Source of the DNA: Planktotalea sp. | GTDB lineage: Bacteria > Pseudomonadota > Alphaproteobacteria > Rhodobacterales > Rhodobacteraceae | DNA length: 8,277 bases | NCBI GenBank assembly: GCA_024645145.1 | Contig: JAHEGL010000065.1 | Span: 1 to 8,277 of the forward strand | Direction: 5' to 3' | In this document: piece after piece, positions 1 through 6,826 of the stretch | Numbering within the stretch: position 1 is the first letter of the stretch | How the letters are laid out: every line of letters starts with the position of its first letter | Translations under genes and position numbers: made by a program | Notes under the pieces: generated by a model | Databases searched by the model: none | Told to the model about the DNA's origin: nothing | The model's input: the letters and a program-made list of their open reading frames with translations, nothing else

Positions 1-547
1 TCAAGAGCGCCAAGACACCCGTCGGCTTGGAAATCGGAGCGATGGCACGCGCGAGTTTTTCGCGTAGCTCAGGCTTGATTCCAAGCAGCACACTGATGAC
101 ATCAAGCGGTAAGAGGCGGGCATAGTCCTCAACAATATCAACGGGTTTTGAGGGATTTAGCTGATCAAGATAGTGATCTGCAATCTGCGTGATGGCAGAA
201 CGTAGGCCATCAATCACAACGCGGGAAAAGCTGTGATCCACTGCCGCGCGGATACGTTTGTGCTCATCCCCATCAAGGCTCAGAATATTGCGGGAGAGCA
301 GGCGCATGAAGCGCGGTAAGAACCAGTAATAGCGCGAAATATCCTTGCCGCCTGCATTGGCCGGGTTGCGTGCGAACAACGCTTCTTCCTTGAGGATTTC
401 GCGTGCTGCTGCATCTGTTGTTGTTGCCCAGCACGCCCCGATGATCGGTATTTTGGTACGCACAAGCGGTCCTTCGGCGCGCATGTTCGCGAGTGTTTTC
501 GTTGGGTCGTGCAAGAATTCTGGGTCGTTCAATTTGAAGGATGCCAT
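1..547 (-). CDS. Cytochrome P450, N-terminal part (runs off left edge)
   Basis: This reads open from ATG at 547-545 to the window edge (182 codons, no stop), so the C-terminal half is missing. The protein begins MASFKLNDPEFLHDP. Around residues 91-108 it has LDGDEHKRIRAAVDHSFS, the C-helix signature of bacterial P450s. His96 and Arg100 there would contact the heme propionates. The stretch RLLPLDVISVLLGI (about 144-157) fits the region before the distal helices. The I-helix oxygen-binding motif, the ExxR pair and the heme-ligating Cys lie beyond the window, so catalytic integrity cannot be judged. P450s insert one oxygen atom into organic substrates using electrons from a ferredoxin or reductase; no such partner is visible here. 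No strong ribosome-binding site precedes the start. It is divergent from the amidotransferase gene, with 93 bp between. Family assignment is firm; subfamily and substrate are unknown. Confidence 0.87.
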   Translation of the reverse strand, partial: MASFKLNDPEFLHDPTKTLANMRAEGPLVRTKIPIIGACWATTTDAAAREILKEEALFARNPANAGGKDISRYYWFLPRFMRLLSRNILSLDGDEHKRIRAAVDHSFSRVVIDGLRSAITQIADHYLDQLNPSKPVDIVEDYARLLPLDVISVLLGIKPELREKLARAIAPISKPTGVLALL

Positions 548-576
548 GAATCAGACCGCTCATTTAAGGACATGCA

Positions 577-606
577 TTGCAAGACTGAGCATCTCGGCCA
601 TATATT
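577..606 (+). promoter_or_regulatory. Candidate promoter for the PuuD-like gene
   Basis: TTGCAA (577-582) and TATATT (601-606) are separated by 18 bp, a plausible sigma-70 pair. It would start transcription near 613, about 28 nt before the ATG at 641. The heptamer ATTGCAA occurs twice, at 576-582 and 604-610. The -35 matches consensus at only four of six bases, so this is a tentative call. Confidence 0.35.
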
Positions 607-640
607 GCAACGACAAACCAACACATTGTGAGGATCCCGC

Positions 641-1417
641 ATGGCGCGTCCAATCGTCGGCATCATTTCGAATTCCTATTTGTTGAACGATCAATATCCG
701 GTTCACGCGGGTGGCGTGATGAACACAGATGCGATTGCGCAGGTTTCTGGTTGTATGCCAATGTTGATCCCCGCCGATCCTGCACATGTCAGCGTCGCAG
801 AGCTGATGGCGAGATGTGATGGTTTTCTACTGACGGGTGGTCGTCCAAACGTACATCCGGAGGAATACGGCGAAGATGCAACCGAAGCGCACGGCGAATT
901 TGATCGCGCGCGCGATGCGATTGCGTTGCCGCTGGTGCGTGCCTGTGTTGACGCGGGCCAGCCGTTTTTAGGTATTTGTCGCGGTTTCCAAGAGGTGAAT
1001 GTTGCGATGGGTGGATCCCTTTACCCCGAAATCCGTGATTTGCCGGGGCGTATGAACCACCGCATGCCGCCAGATGGCACGCTTGAGGAAAAATTCGAAA
1101 TTCGCCACAAGGTCAGTCTTAGCAAAGGCAGTGTATTTCACCGCATTTTTGGCGCTGAAGAAGTGATGACCAACACACTTCATGGGCAAGGTATCAAGCA
1201 AGCGGGGCCTCGCATTGTAATTGACGGTGTCGCGGATGATGGCACGCCCGAAGCGATCTATGTGAAAGATGCGCCTGGTTTTACGGCCTCTGTGCAATGG
1301 CATCCAGAATGGAACGCAGATGGTGATCCTGTGTCGAGACCATTGTTTAATGCCTTTGGTGAGGCGGTTAAAGCATTTGCGGCTGCGCGAAACGCGCAAA
1401 ATCTGCAAAACGCTTAA
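641..1417 (+). CDS. PuuD-like class I glutamine amidotransferase / gamma-glutamyl-GABA hydrolase
   Basis: This is a 258-residue cytoplasmic hydrolase of the peptidase C26 family, which cleaves gamma-glutamyl amides such as gamma-glutamyl-GABA in putrescine breakdown. The triad is visible. The nucleophile is Cys113 in FLGICRGFQEVNVAMGG, and His221 and Glu223 lie in VQWHPEW. The N-terminal VGIISNSY strand and the FLLTGGRPNVHPEEYG loop (about 62-77) are also typical of the family. The length matches PuuD-type proteins (about 250). The ATG at 641 is supported by GAGG at 630-633, seven bases upstream. The gene is divergent from the P450 and convergent with the RTX gene; its TAA (1415-1417) overlaps the stop of that gene. 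No other polyamine genes are nearby, so the physiological substrate is inferred from family only and could be another gamma-glutamyl compound. Confidence 0.9.
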   Translation: MARPIVGIISNSYLLNDQYPVHAGGVMNTDAIAQVSGCMPMLIPADPAHVSVAELMARCDGFLLTGGRPNVHPEEYGEDATEAHGEFDRARDAIALPLVRACVDAGQPFLGICRGFQEVNVAMGGSLYPEIRDLPGRMNHRMPPDGTLEEKFEIRHKVSLSKGSVFHRIFGAEEVMTNTLHGQGIKQAGPRIVIDGVADDGTPEAIYVKDAPGFTASVQWHPEWNADGDPVSRPLFNAFGEAVKAFAAARNAQNLQNA

Positions 1418-3540
1418 GCGGTCCTTTGTTGGGTGATGCGCCATTCCTCGGCCATCGTAATTTCTTCCATTAAGAGCGTGGTCTCATGTGCTTTAAGGCA
1501 TGTGTAGGCTGTACGCCCATGCGCATAAGGATCTGTTTTTAAGGCGGGAAATACCGTGAACAGATCTTTTTTGGCGTCGTCAGACAATGCTTGCATACCC
1601 TCAGGACCCGCATGGAAACTTTCAGTTTCTACGCCATTTGCGGTGATCACTTGATGGGTTTCCAACATGATGTGTACGTAAGTCACCATTTTCTGCGCGA
1701 CACGTTTTATCTTGGATCCAAGCATGTGTTTCGCACTGCAAAAGACTTCATCCTGACCAAACAACAGTTCCGCGGAAAAGTGATACACAAGCATTTTATG
1801 CTGGGGCGAAACCATCAAAGGCGCGGTTTGTCCTTCAAGGGCACCGTTCTCAAACAAGATAGGGGCGGTGTCAGGCGTGCAGGGCATTGTGCGTGCGCCG
1901 ACCCATTTTAAAAGTTGTGGCCCGCCGTCGCGTGTCATGACCAGATCACCGGCTTTGAGCATTTCGACAGCGCGCGTACCAAAGGGGGTGTCGATCATCG
2001 TTCCGGATGTGAAACAGATAATTTTCTCGATGTTCTCAAATGTGAGCAGTGAGCCGTCTTCAAGGACAAGCGTACCGCTGAGCCCACCAAGCGCGTCATT
2101 GGTGTTGGAATAGATGATGTCATTGCGATTGCCGAGCGTTCCGAGATTTAGAACATCGCCAGTGGTTTCGTCGCCTTCATCGCCTTGCACGAAAATGCCA
2201 GCTCCGGCTCCTGGGGTCTCACCGAGTTCGACAAGTTGGAAGATGTCGTCGCCATCGCCACCGATCGCAGTGTCACCTTCGCCAACGTTGAAAAAATCAT
2301 CGCCGTCTTGGCCGTCAAGAAGATCACTGTCGGTTCCGCCTGATATGCTATCGTTACCGCTGCCTGCAAAGATTGTGTCGTTGCCGGTGCCACCATTCAT
2401 CGTGTCATTGTCAGGTTCGGCATCATAGTTTGACGTGAAATCAAACGTCATATTACCGATACCGAACAGGCCGCTGCTTGTAGCACTTTCGCCGTTGTCG
2501 AAGGTGAAGATAAGTTGAACGAACGGGCCTGCAATATCGATGGTGACAGAATCGTCTGCGCCCGTCGTTTCGACACCGCCGCTTGCGTTGCCATCTGCAT
2601 CAAGCACATCGCCTGTGACTGTGTGCAGACCATCTAGGTCTGAAAAGGTGACGGTGGTTTGATTGCCATCTTGATCAAGGGCGACGACGGTCAGTTTATC
2701 GTCCCAGCTGCCTGTGTTTTGGTCGATGTCATAGATTTCGAGGTTGGCATTTTCGATTAAGCCATCAAAGGTCATCGTTGTGGTGACGGGATCTGTGATG
2801 CCTGACAACCAAAGACCGTCCGCCGCTGGCGACCCATTGGATTGTGTGTTTGCAGTTTGGCCCGACGCGTTGGTTGTGGTTACGACGGTAAGGTTGAGCG
2901 TTTCTGTGGCACCTGACATATCAAAGCTGCCATTCGCATCAACATTTGCCCAATCTAGCGTTGTTGCATCTGCAACGGGTTCCGCACCGATAAGATCATC
3001 GCCTGCGTTGCCATCAATGCTGTCTGCACCTGCGCCACCTCGGATCGTGTCGGCGCCGCCGTCGCCGGCAATCGTATCGGCCCCTTCGCCGCCATCAATA
3101 AGGTCCGCGCCGCCATCGCCGCGAATGTTATCCGCACCATCTCCGCCATAGATTGTATCGTTGTTGCCGTTGCCACGGATCGTGTCTGCGCCGTCTTCAC
3201 CAAAGATTAGATCGTTGCCAGAGCCACCAAAGATGCTATCGGCACCAGCAACGCCGCCGGGTAAGACGCCGTCTGTATCGCCGTAGATTGTATCGTTGCC
3301 AGAACCACCTTCGAGCGTATCAGCCCCGCCGCCGCCATAGACCAGATCGTCCTCGAGGCCGGCTTCAACGCTGTCATTTCCATCGCCCGCGTTGATTGTG
3401 TCTTCGTTGCCCAAAGGGCCTGTTCCGTCGCCAGCATCAACTTCGTCGCCGTCGGCATCGATATAGCTTGCGTCAATCACATCTGCGCCGCTGGTACCTG
3501 CCACGACTGAATTATTGGTATAGCTTGGGGCAGAGGTCAC
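1414..3540 (-). CDS. RTX calcium-binding protein with C-terminal Hint domain (N-terminally broken)
   Basis: The open frame gives 708 residues from a GTG at 3540. Residues about 44-186 are glycine/aspartate RTX repeats, nine of them perfectly phased at 105-185 (for example GGDGADNIR, GGEGADTIA). Residues about 191-372 form a Thr/Asp-rich, probably beta-sandwich, domain. A second RTX block follows (383-436). The Hint_2-type domain starts at Cys509 (IICFTSGTMIDTPFGTRAV) and includes VSPQHKML and a terminal ETESFHAGP. RTX repeats bind calcium and usually mark proteins exported by type I secretion; Hint domains self-cleave at the N-terminal Cys. Secretion and processing here are inferred. The GTG start has no ribosome-binding site, and the same frame stays open with family-like sequence up to 3631, so the GTG is probably not the real start. 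The original N-terminus lies at 3541-3797 behind two lesions. No type I transporter is in the window. Confidence 0.85.
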   Translation of the reverse strand: MTSAPSYTNNSVVAGTSGADVIDASYIDADGDEVDAGDGTGPLGNEDTINAGDGNDSVEAGLEDDLVYGGGGADTLEGGSGNDTIYGDTDGVLPGGVAGADSIFGGSGNDLIFGEDGADTIRGNGNNDTIYGGDGADNIRGDGGADLIDGGEGADTIAGDGGADTIRGGAGADSIDGNAGDDLIGAEPVADATTLDWANVDANGSFDMSGATETLNLTVVTTTNASGQTANTQSNGSPAADGLWLSGITDPVTTTMTFDGLIENANLEIYDIDQNTGSWDDKLTVVALDQDGNQTTVTFSDLDGLHTVTGDVLDADGNASGGVETTGADDSVTIDIAGPFVQLIFTFDNGESATSSGLFGIGNMTFDFTSNYDAEPDNDTMNGGTGNDTIFAGSGNDSISGGTDSDLLDGQDGDDFFNVGEGDTAIGGDGDDIFQLVELGETPGAGAGIFVQGDEGDETTGDVLNLGTLGNRNDIIYSNTNDALGGLSGTLVLEDGSLLTFENIEKIICFTSGTMIDTPFGTRAVEMLKAGDLVMTRDGGPQLLKWVGARTMPCTPDTAPILFENGALEGQTAPLMVSPQHKMLVYHFSAELLFGQDEVFCSAKHMLGSKIKRVAQKMVTYVHIMLETHQVITANGVETESFHAGPEGMQALSDDAKKDLFTVFPALKTDPYAHGRTAYTCLKAHETTLLMEEITMAEEWRITQQRTA
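2233..2394 (-). repeat. Second RTX repeat block
   Basis: This block encodes GGTGNDTIF, AGSGNDSIS, GGTDSDLLD and GQDGDDFFN, then GGDGDDIFQ after a short insert (residues 383-436). It is separated from the first RTX block by the roughly 180-residue beta-rich domain and lies just before the linker to the Hint domain. Confidence 0.75.
2986..3228 (-). repeat. Nine tandem 27-bp units coding RTX nonapeptides
   Basis: Nine consecutive 27-bp units encode nine-residue RTX repeats of the form G-G-x-G-x-D-x-hydrophobic-x with no gap or phase slip (residues 105-185 of the GTG frame). Less regular repeats extend the block to about 3411. Each unit contributes to a calcium-binding parallel beta-roll. The DNA copies are diverged from one another, so this is an old coding repeat and not a fresh expansion. 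Confidence 0.85.
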
Positions 3541-3797
3541 ATAAGCGGTGCCGCTGGTAGTGAACCATGTGTTGGGAATGAAATAGACACTGCCATCGGT
3601 GCCTTCATAGTAAACGCCGGGTCGTTGATATTAGAATAAAATGAACCGTTGCCATCCCAGATGCCTGACTAATTCCAACCACCTGTGCTGATTGTGCTGG
3701 CTATCGTGAAGAAGACTTGGCTCGCATCTATCGTATCATTTACGTCTAGCGAGCTATCACCAAGCGTGACTAAATATCCATTGGGCATGACCGCCAT
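3541..3797 (-). pseudogene. Detached N-terminal segment of the RTX-Hint gene (nonsense plus frameshift)
   Basis: From ATG 3797 or, more likely, ATG 3788, the minus strand reads MPNGYLVTLGDSSLDVND and continues to STISTGGWN. It then meets TAG at 3671-3669, where related proteins appear to have Trp (TGG). Past the stop the same frame continues SGIWDGNGSFYSNINDP to about 3618. There the frame must shift by one base (one base missing in the GACCCGGCG stretch) to continue GVYYEGTDGSVYFIPNTW and join the long RTX frame at 3540. The repaired product would be about 790 residues. The N-terminal similarity to Roseobacter RTX-Hint proteins is from memory of the family, not a search. The gene is either a real pseudogene or affected by sequence error. 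No strong ribosome-binding site is seen at either ATG. Confidence 0.75.
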
Positions 3798-3817
3798 CCA
3801 TTCTGATCTAGCAAAGC

Positions 3818-3845
3818 GGAAACAATGCGTTTCCGTGCTGTTTCC
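3818..3845. promoter_or_regulatory. Phased GGAAAC/GTTTCC cluster upstream of RTX gene
   Basis: GGAAAC (3818-3823) and GTTTCC (3829-3834) form a perfect inverted repeat around a 5-bp spacer. A further GTTTCC lies at 3840-3845. All three start exactly 11 bp apart, about one helical turn. Another GTTTCC stands alone at 3941-3946. The cluster lies 20-30 bp upstream of the ancestral RTX start, which would suit an operator or activator site. The binding protein is unknown and the function is inferred. Confidence 0.35.
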
Positions 3846-3958
3846 AAAATGGCTACAGTGGGTTCTGGGCGCGTATGCGCGCGAAATGGGACCTTTTTCA
3901 GAAAATTTAGCGCCAATTGTGTTCAACCAACGGCAGGGTTGTTTCCACACCAACAACA

Positions 3959-3986
3959 AACGCGCCCAACTTGCTGTGGGCGCGTT
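3959..3986 (-). terminator. Rho-independent terminator of the molybdenum hydroxylase operon
   Basis: AACGCGCCCA (3959-3968) and TGGGCGCGTT (3977-3986) form a perfect 10-bp GC-rich stem with an 8-nt loop. Read on the minus strand, the stem is followed by the T-rich run TTTGTTGTTG. It sits about 50 bp past the stop of the molybdopterin subunit gene (4038) and should stop transcripts before the RTX gene. Confidence 0.7.
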
Positions 3987-4009
3987 CCTTTAGGGTTGAT
4001 TGATTGTTC

Positions 4010-4023
4010 TTGGCTTAAGCCAA
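4010..4023. repeat. Perfect 14-bp palindrome TTGGCTTAAGCCAA
   Basis: A 14-bp perfect palindrome lies between the molybdopterin subunit stop and the terminator stem, flanked by GGGTT at 3993-3997 and AACCC at 4024-4028. It could form a small hairpin in the 3' end of the operon mRNA or be a protein-binding site. I cannot tell which. Confidence 0.4.
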
Positions 4024-4037
4024 AACCCGATCTGCAT

Positions 4038-6278
4038 TTAGATCAAAAGATCAAACGTGTTCATCAACGGCAACGTGCGGGCACGTTCACCTGTCAAATC
4101 AAAGATCGCATTCGTCAGAGCTGACATAGACGGCGGTGTACCTGGTTCACCTGCACCGCCGATATGCCCACCGCTCGCTAAGACTTTCACTTCTGTCGTA
4201 GGCGCGTTGTGAATGCGCAAAGCATCGTAGTCGGGGAAATTACCTTGCTCAACAGCGCCATCTGCAAAGGTGATCTCGCCATAGACTGCAGCGGAGAGAC
4301 CGTAGATCATGCCGCCATACAGCTGGGCCTCAAGGTTGCCGGGATCAAGGATGGTGCCTAAGTCTGCGGCGATCCAAGCCTTATTGATACGAATTGTTGA
4401 GTCCTCATCGACGACTTCAATCACCATCGCAACAGGGGTTCCAAAACTATACGCAAAAGCGACACCGCGCCCGACGCCGTCTTCGGTCTTGCCTGTCCAT
4501 CCAGAAATATCGCGCACCGCTTCGAGCACGGCAGCAGAGGGTGCGTGTTCATCACGCATCATATCAAGGCGAAATGCCAAGGGATCCGCTCCGGCAGCAT
4601 GGGCCAATTCATCTAGGAAACTGTCATGCATGAAACCATTGACCGAATTGCCCACAGAGCGCCAAAAGCCGAGCGGAATATTCATTGGCGTTAGAAACCC
4701 TTGAATGCGGTAGTTCGGAATTTGGTAGGGCTGATCAAAAGCACCCTCGACGTGGACCTTATCAGCACCCGCCGCAGAGAAATCCATCAAACGCTTCATC
4801 GCGCTTGCGGTCACAGATGGTCCTGCAACACGCCCGTCAAGAAGGACCGCTTTGCCATCTTTCACGGCACCCGTGTAGCGCCCAATCGCGGCAGGGCGGA
4901 ACATATCATGGCGCATGTCTTCTTCCCGCGTCCATGTGACTTTTACGGGAACATCCGGCATCTCTTTTGCGACTTTTGCGGCGATAACGCCAAAGTCTGT
5001 TTCGCTGCGCCGCCCGAAACCGCCGCCCATCAGTGTGGTGTGCAACGTCACTTGATCCGGCTCGAGCCCCACGGCGACAGCGCATTGATCACGCATCAAA
5101 GTTGGCGCTTGATTGCCACACCAGACTTCTAACGCCTCCCCTGTGAAATGAGCGGTGGCGTTCATCGGCTCCATTGTTGAATGCGCAAGGAAAGGCATGC
5201 GGTATTCGGCTTCGATGACGTCCGCGCCTTCGATTGTTGTTTCCACATCGCCATCGTCACGCAGGGTCGAGTTTGCTTTGCCCGCGAAGCTTTCTTCAAT
5301 CGCTTGCATGATCTCGCTTTGCTCAGCGGGGTAGGGTGCGTCGGCCCAATCCGCCTTAACCGCATCAGCGGCTTGAAACGCGAGCCATGTGTTGGAGGCG
5401 ATGACCGCATAGCCATCTTCAAGCGCAATCACTTTTTCAACGCCAGCCATAGCTTCCGCCGCGCTCGCATCCATTGACTTCATGGGCGCACCAAGGCGCG
5501 GGTTCATGCGCACTGTTGCGTATTTCATACCCTCAACACGCACATCGACACCGAATTCAGCGGTCCCAGTGGCTTTGCCAAGCATATCAACGCGCGGCAT
5601 GGTTTTACCGATGTATTTCCACTCTGACTGCGGACGCAACTCAACTTGAGGCGGGTCAATCTTTGCCGCCGCTGCTGCCAGATCAGAGTAAGAGATAGAG
5701 TTTCCATCAGGCGTATAGACGCGACCGTTCATGGTTTTCAGGCTGTTTGCGCTGATATTGAACGCGTCGGCGGCTGCCAGCTTGAGGGTTTCGCGTGCAC
5801 TGGCACCGGCACGACGCAGACGGTCATACCCATCCATCATCGACGTGGAGCCACCCGTCATCTGCATTCCAAGAAGCTTGTTCACCTCGCCAATGGCTTC
5901 GGACATGGTTTGCATCAACGCACTCTTTGAGTACTCGGGCACCGGCAAAACAGCCCCCATAAGTGCACTATTATAATAGGCTTTCGCAGGGGGCCCGTGC
6001 AGTACGCGCACATCTTCCCAAGCCACGTCCAGCTCTTCTGCAGCAAGTGCCGCGAGGGTCGTGTGCACCCCTTGACCCATTTCCGCGCGCGGCGTGATTA
6101 TTGTGACGCCTTCTTGGTCGATAAAGATAAAAGGATTGAGCGCAGCCTCGTTCGGGCCTGCCTCAAGTGGATTTTCCAAGGGGCGTGTGTATTTGTAGGC
6201 ACCAAAGGCAACACCACCAGCAATGGCAGCGGAGCCAATCAGAAATGTGCGGCGCGCGATCTTTTTGAAAGAGGCCAT
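4038..6278 (-). CDS. Xanthine dehydrogenase-family molybdopterin subunit, IorB-like
   Basis: This 746-residue protein is the large, molybdenum cofactor-binding subunit of a two-subunit hydroxylase (isoquinoline 1-oxidoreductase beta / periplasmic aldehyde oxidase type). It would hydroxylate an aldehyde or N-heterocycle using water. A twin-arginine signal is visible (RR at 9-10, ARRTFLIGSAAIAGGVAFG), so the complex is probably periplasmic. Family motifs include PRAEMGQGVHTTLAALAAEE (63-82), GGGFGRRSETDFG (418-430), FWRSVGNSVNGFMHDSFLDE (538-557) and GGAGEPGTPPSMSAL (707-721). In the last of these, Glu711 is the expected catalytic base. The length is normal for IorB. The start is fixed by AGGGAG eight bases upstream, inside the end of the [2Fe-2S] gene; only 3 bp separate that gene's stop from this ATG, suggesting translational coupling. 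A terminator follows. Substrate and electron acceptor are not shown by the sequence. Confidence 0.92.
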   Translation of the reverse strand: MASFKKIARRTFLIGSAAIAGGVAFGAYKYTRPLENPLEAGPNEAALNPFIFIDQEGVTIITPRAEMGQGVHTTLAALAAEELDVAWEDVRVLHGPPAKAYYNSALMGAVLPVPEYSKSALMQTMSEAIGEVNKLLGMQMTGGSTSMMDGYDRLRRAGASARETLKLAAADAFNISANSLKTMNGRVYTPDGNSISYSDLAAAAAKIDPPQVELRPQSEWKYIGKTMPRVDMLGKATGTAEFGVDVRVEGMKYATVRMNPRLGAPMKSMDASAAEAMAGVEKVIALEDGYAVIASNTWLAFQAADAVKADWADAPYPAEQSEIMQAIEESFAGKANSTLRDDGDVETTIEGADVIEAEYRMPFLAHSTMEPMNATAHFTGEALEVWCGNQAPTLMRDQCAVAVGLEPDQVTLHTTLMGGGFGRRSETDFGVIAAKVAKEMPDVPVKVTWTREEDMRHDMFRPAAIGRYTGAVKDGKAVLLDGRVAGPSVTASAMKRLMDFSAAGADKVHVEGAFDQPYQIPNYRIQGFLTPMNIPLGFWRSVGNSVNGFMHDSFLDELAHAAGADPLAFRLDMMRDEHAPSAAVLEAVRDISGWTGKTEDGVGRGVAFAYSFGTPVAMVIEVVDEDSTIRINKAWIAADLGTILDPGNLEAQLYGGMIYGLSAAVYGEITFADGAVEQGNFPDYDALRIHNAPTTEVKVLASGGHIGGAGEPGTPPSMSALTNAIFDLTGERARTLPLMNTFDLLI

Positions 6279-6281
6279 GAT

Positions 6282-6746
6282 TTATGCTCCCTGCGTGGCT
6301 TTTGCAGCCGTGTGAATAGCGGCGCGGATGCGTGGGTAGGTGCCACAGCGGCACAGGTTGCCTTGCATGGCATCATCAATGTCTTGGTCCGTTGGCGCGG
6401 GGTTCTCTGCTAAAAGGCTGGCCACTTGCATGATTTGCCCAGATTGGCAGTAACCACACTGTGCGACCTGATGTTCGACCCAAGCGGCTTGCAAGGCATG
6501 CAAGCTCTCAGGTGTGCCAAGCCCTTCGATCGTCGTGACAGCGCCGTCGACATCGGACAAAGCTGTTTGGCAGGAGCGTACGGCAACACCATCTATATGA
6601 ACTGTGCAGGCCCCACACGCAGCCACACCGCAGCCAAACTTGGTACCTGTGAGGTTCAGCTCGTCTCGCAATACCCACAAAAGGGGCACGTCGTCGGGCA
6701 GCTCAACACTGCGTTCTGTTCCATTGACTGTTATCGTGGTGGCCAT
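6282..6746 (-). CDS. [2Fe-2S] subunit of molybdenum hydroxylase, IorA-like
   Basis: This 154-residue electron-transfer subunit carries both iron-sulfur clusters of the xanthine oxidase small-subunit fold. The plant-ferredoxin-type cluster ligands are Cys39, 44, 47 and 59 ([17 protein letters not shown] onward). The helical-domain cluster ligands are Cys97, 100, 132 and 134 ([11 protein letters not shown] and [11 protein letters not shown]). All eight are present and the length is typical. It passes electrons from the molybdenum centre in the downstream subunit to an acceptor. It has no signal peptide, so it probably hitchhikes through Tat with the large subunit (inference from the family). 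A strong ribosome-binding site, AGAGGAG at 6760-6754 on the minus strand, lies seven bases before ATG 6746. It is first in the operon and divergent from the TetR gene. No FAD subunit gene accompanies the pair, as is usual for IorAB-type enzymes. Confidence 0.93.
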   Translation of the reverse strand: MATTITVNGTERSVELPDDVPLLWVLRDELNLTGTKFGCGVAACGACTVHIDGVAVRSCQTALSDVDGAVTTIEGLGTPESLHALQAAWVEHQVAQCGYCQSGQIMQVASLLAENPAPTDQDIDDAMQGNLCRCGTYPRIRAAIHTAAKATQGA

Positions 6747-6768
6747 GATCTCGCTCCTCTGAAGGTCC

Positions 6769-6826
6769 TGACAAAAGTAGGTGATTGTGTCAGCGTGTCA
6801 ATTGACAAAAATCATATTTTTTGTCA
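6769..6826. promoter_or_regulatory. Paired TetR-type operators in the divergent promoter region
   Basis: Two inverted repeats of identical 24-bp span lie between the divergent genes. Site A is 6769-6792, with TGACA and TGTCA ends (imperfect inner arms). Site B is 6803-6826, with perfect 9-bp arms TGACAAAAA and TTTTTGTCA around 6 bp. Their starts are 34 bp apart. An extra TGTCA at 6796-6800 makes a perfect 12-bp palindrome, TGTCAATTGACA (6796-6807), with the left half-site of B. Divergent TetR regulators commonly bind such repeats and repress both themselves and the neighbour. Assignment to the adjacent TetR is inferred from position. Confidence 0.7.
6774..6801 (-). promoter_or_regulatory. Candidate promoter of the molybdenum hydroxylase operon
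   Basis: On the minus strand a consensus TTGACA (6801-6796) is followed after 16 bp by TACTTT (6779-6774). This predicts a transcription start near 6767, about 20 nt before ATG 6746. It sits between and overlaps the TGACA/TGTCA half-sites, so a bound repressor would block RNA polymerase. The -10 is only a fair match. Confidence 0.4.

Noticed and set aside
273..563. Minus-strand frame of 96 residues starting at 563
   Set aside because: It is out of frame with the P450, whose C-helix motif identifies the real frame starting at 547.
968..1444. 158-residue minus-strand frame inside the PuuD-like gene
   Set aside because: It is antisense to a gene with complete catalytic motifs, and its sequence resembles no family.
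2986..3228. Regular ~27-bp repeats that might suggest a CRISPR array
   Set aside because: Units are contiguous without spacers, diverged, in frame, and encode canonical RTX nonapeptides.
2744..3395. Long plus-strand frames rich in Pro/Ser/Ala or in Arg opposite the RTX block
   Set aside because: They mirror the low-complexity Gly/Asp RTX coding repeats on the minus strand. The composition is an artefact, with no ribosome-binding site and no domain.
3798..3959. Extension of the RTX N-terminal frame up to an ATG at 3959
   Set aside because: That stretch contains the terminator edge and the GGAAAC cluster, reads as non-coding, and family-like protein begins only at MAVMPNGYLV.
3825..4124. Plus-strand frames across the RTX/molybdopterin gap
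   Set aside because: They run through the terminator hairpin and into the antisense of the molybdopterin gene, with no recognisable protein features.
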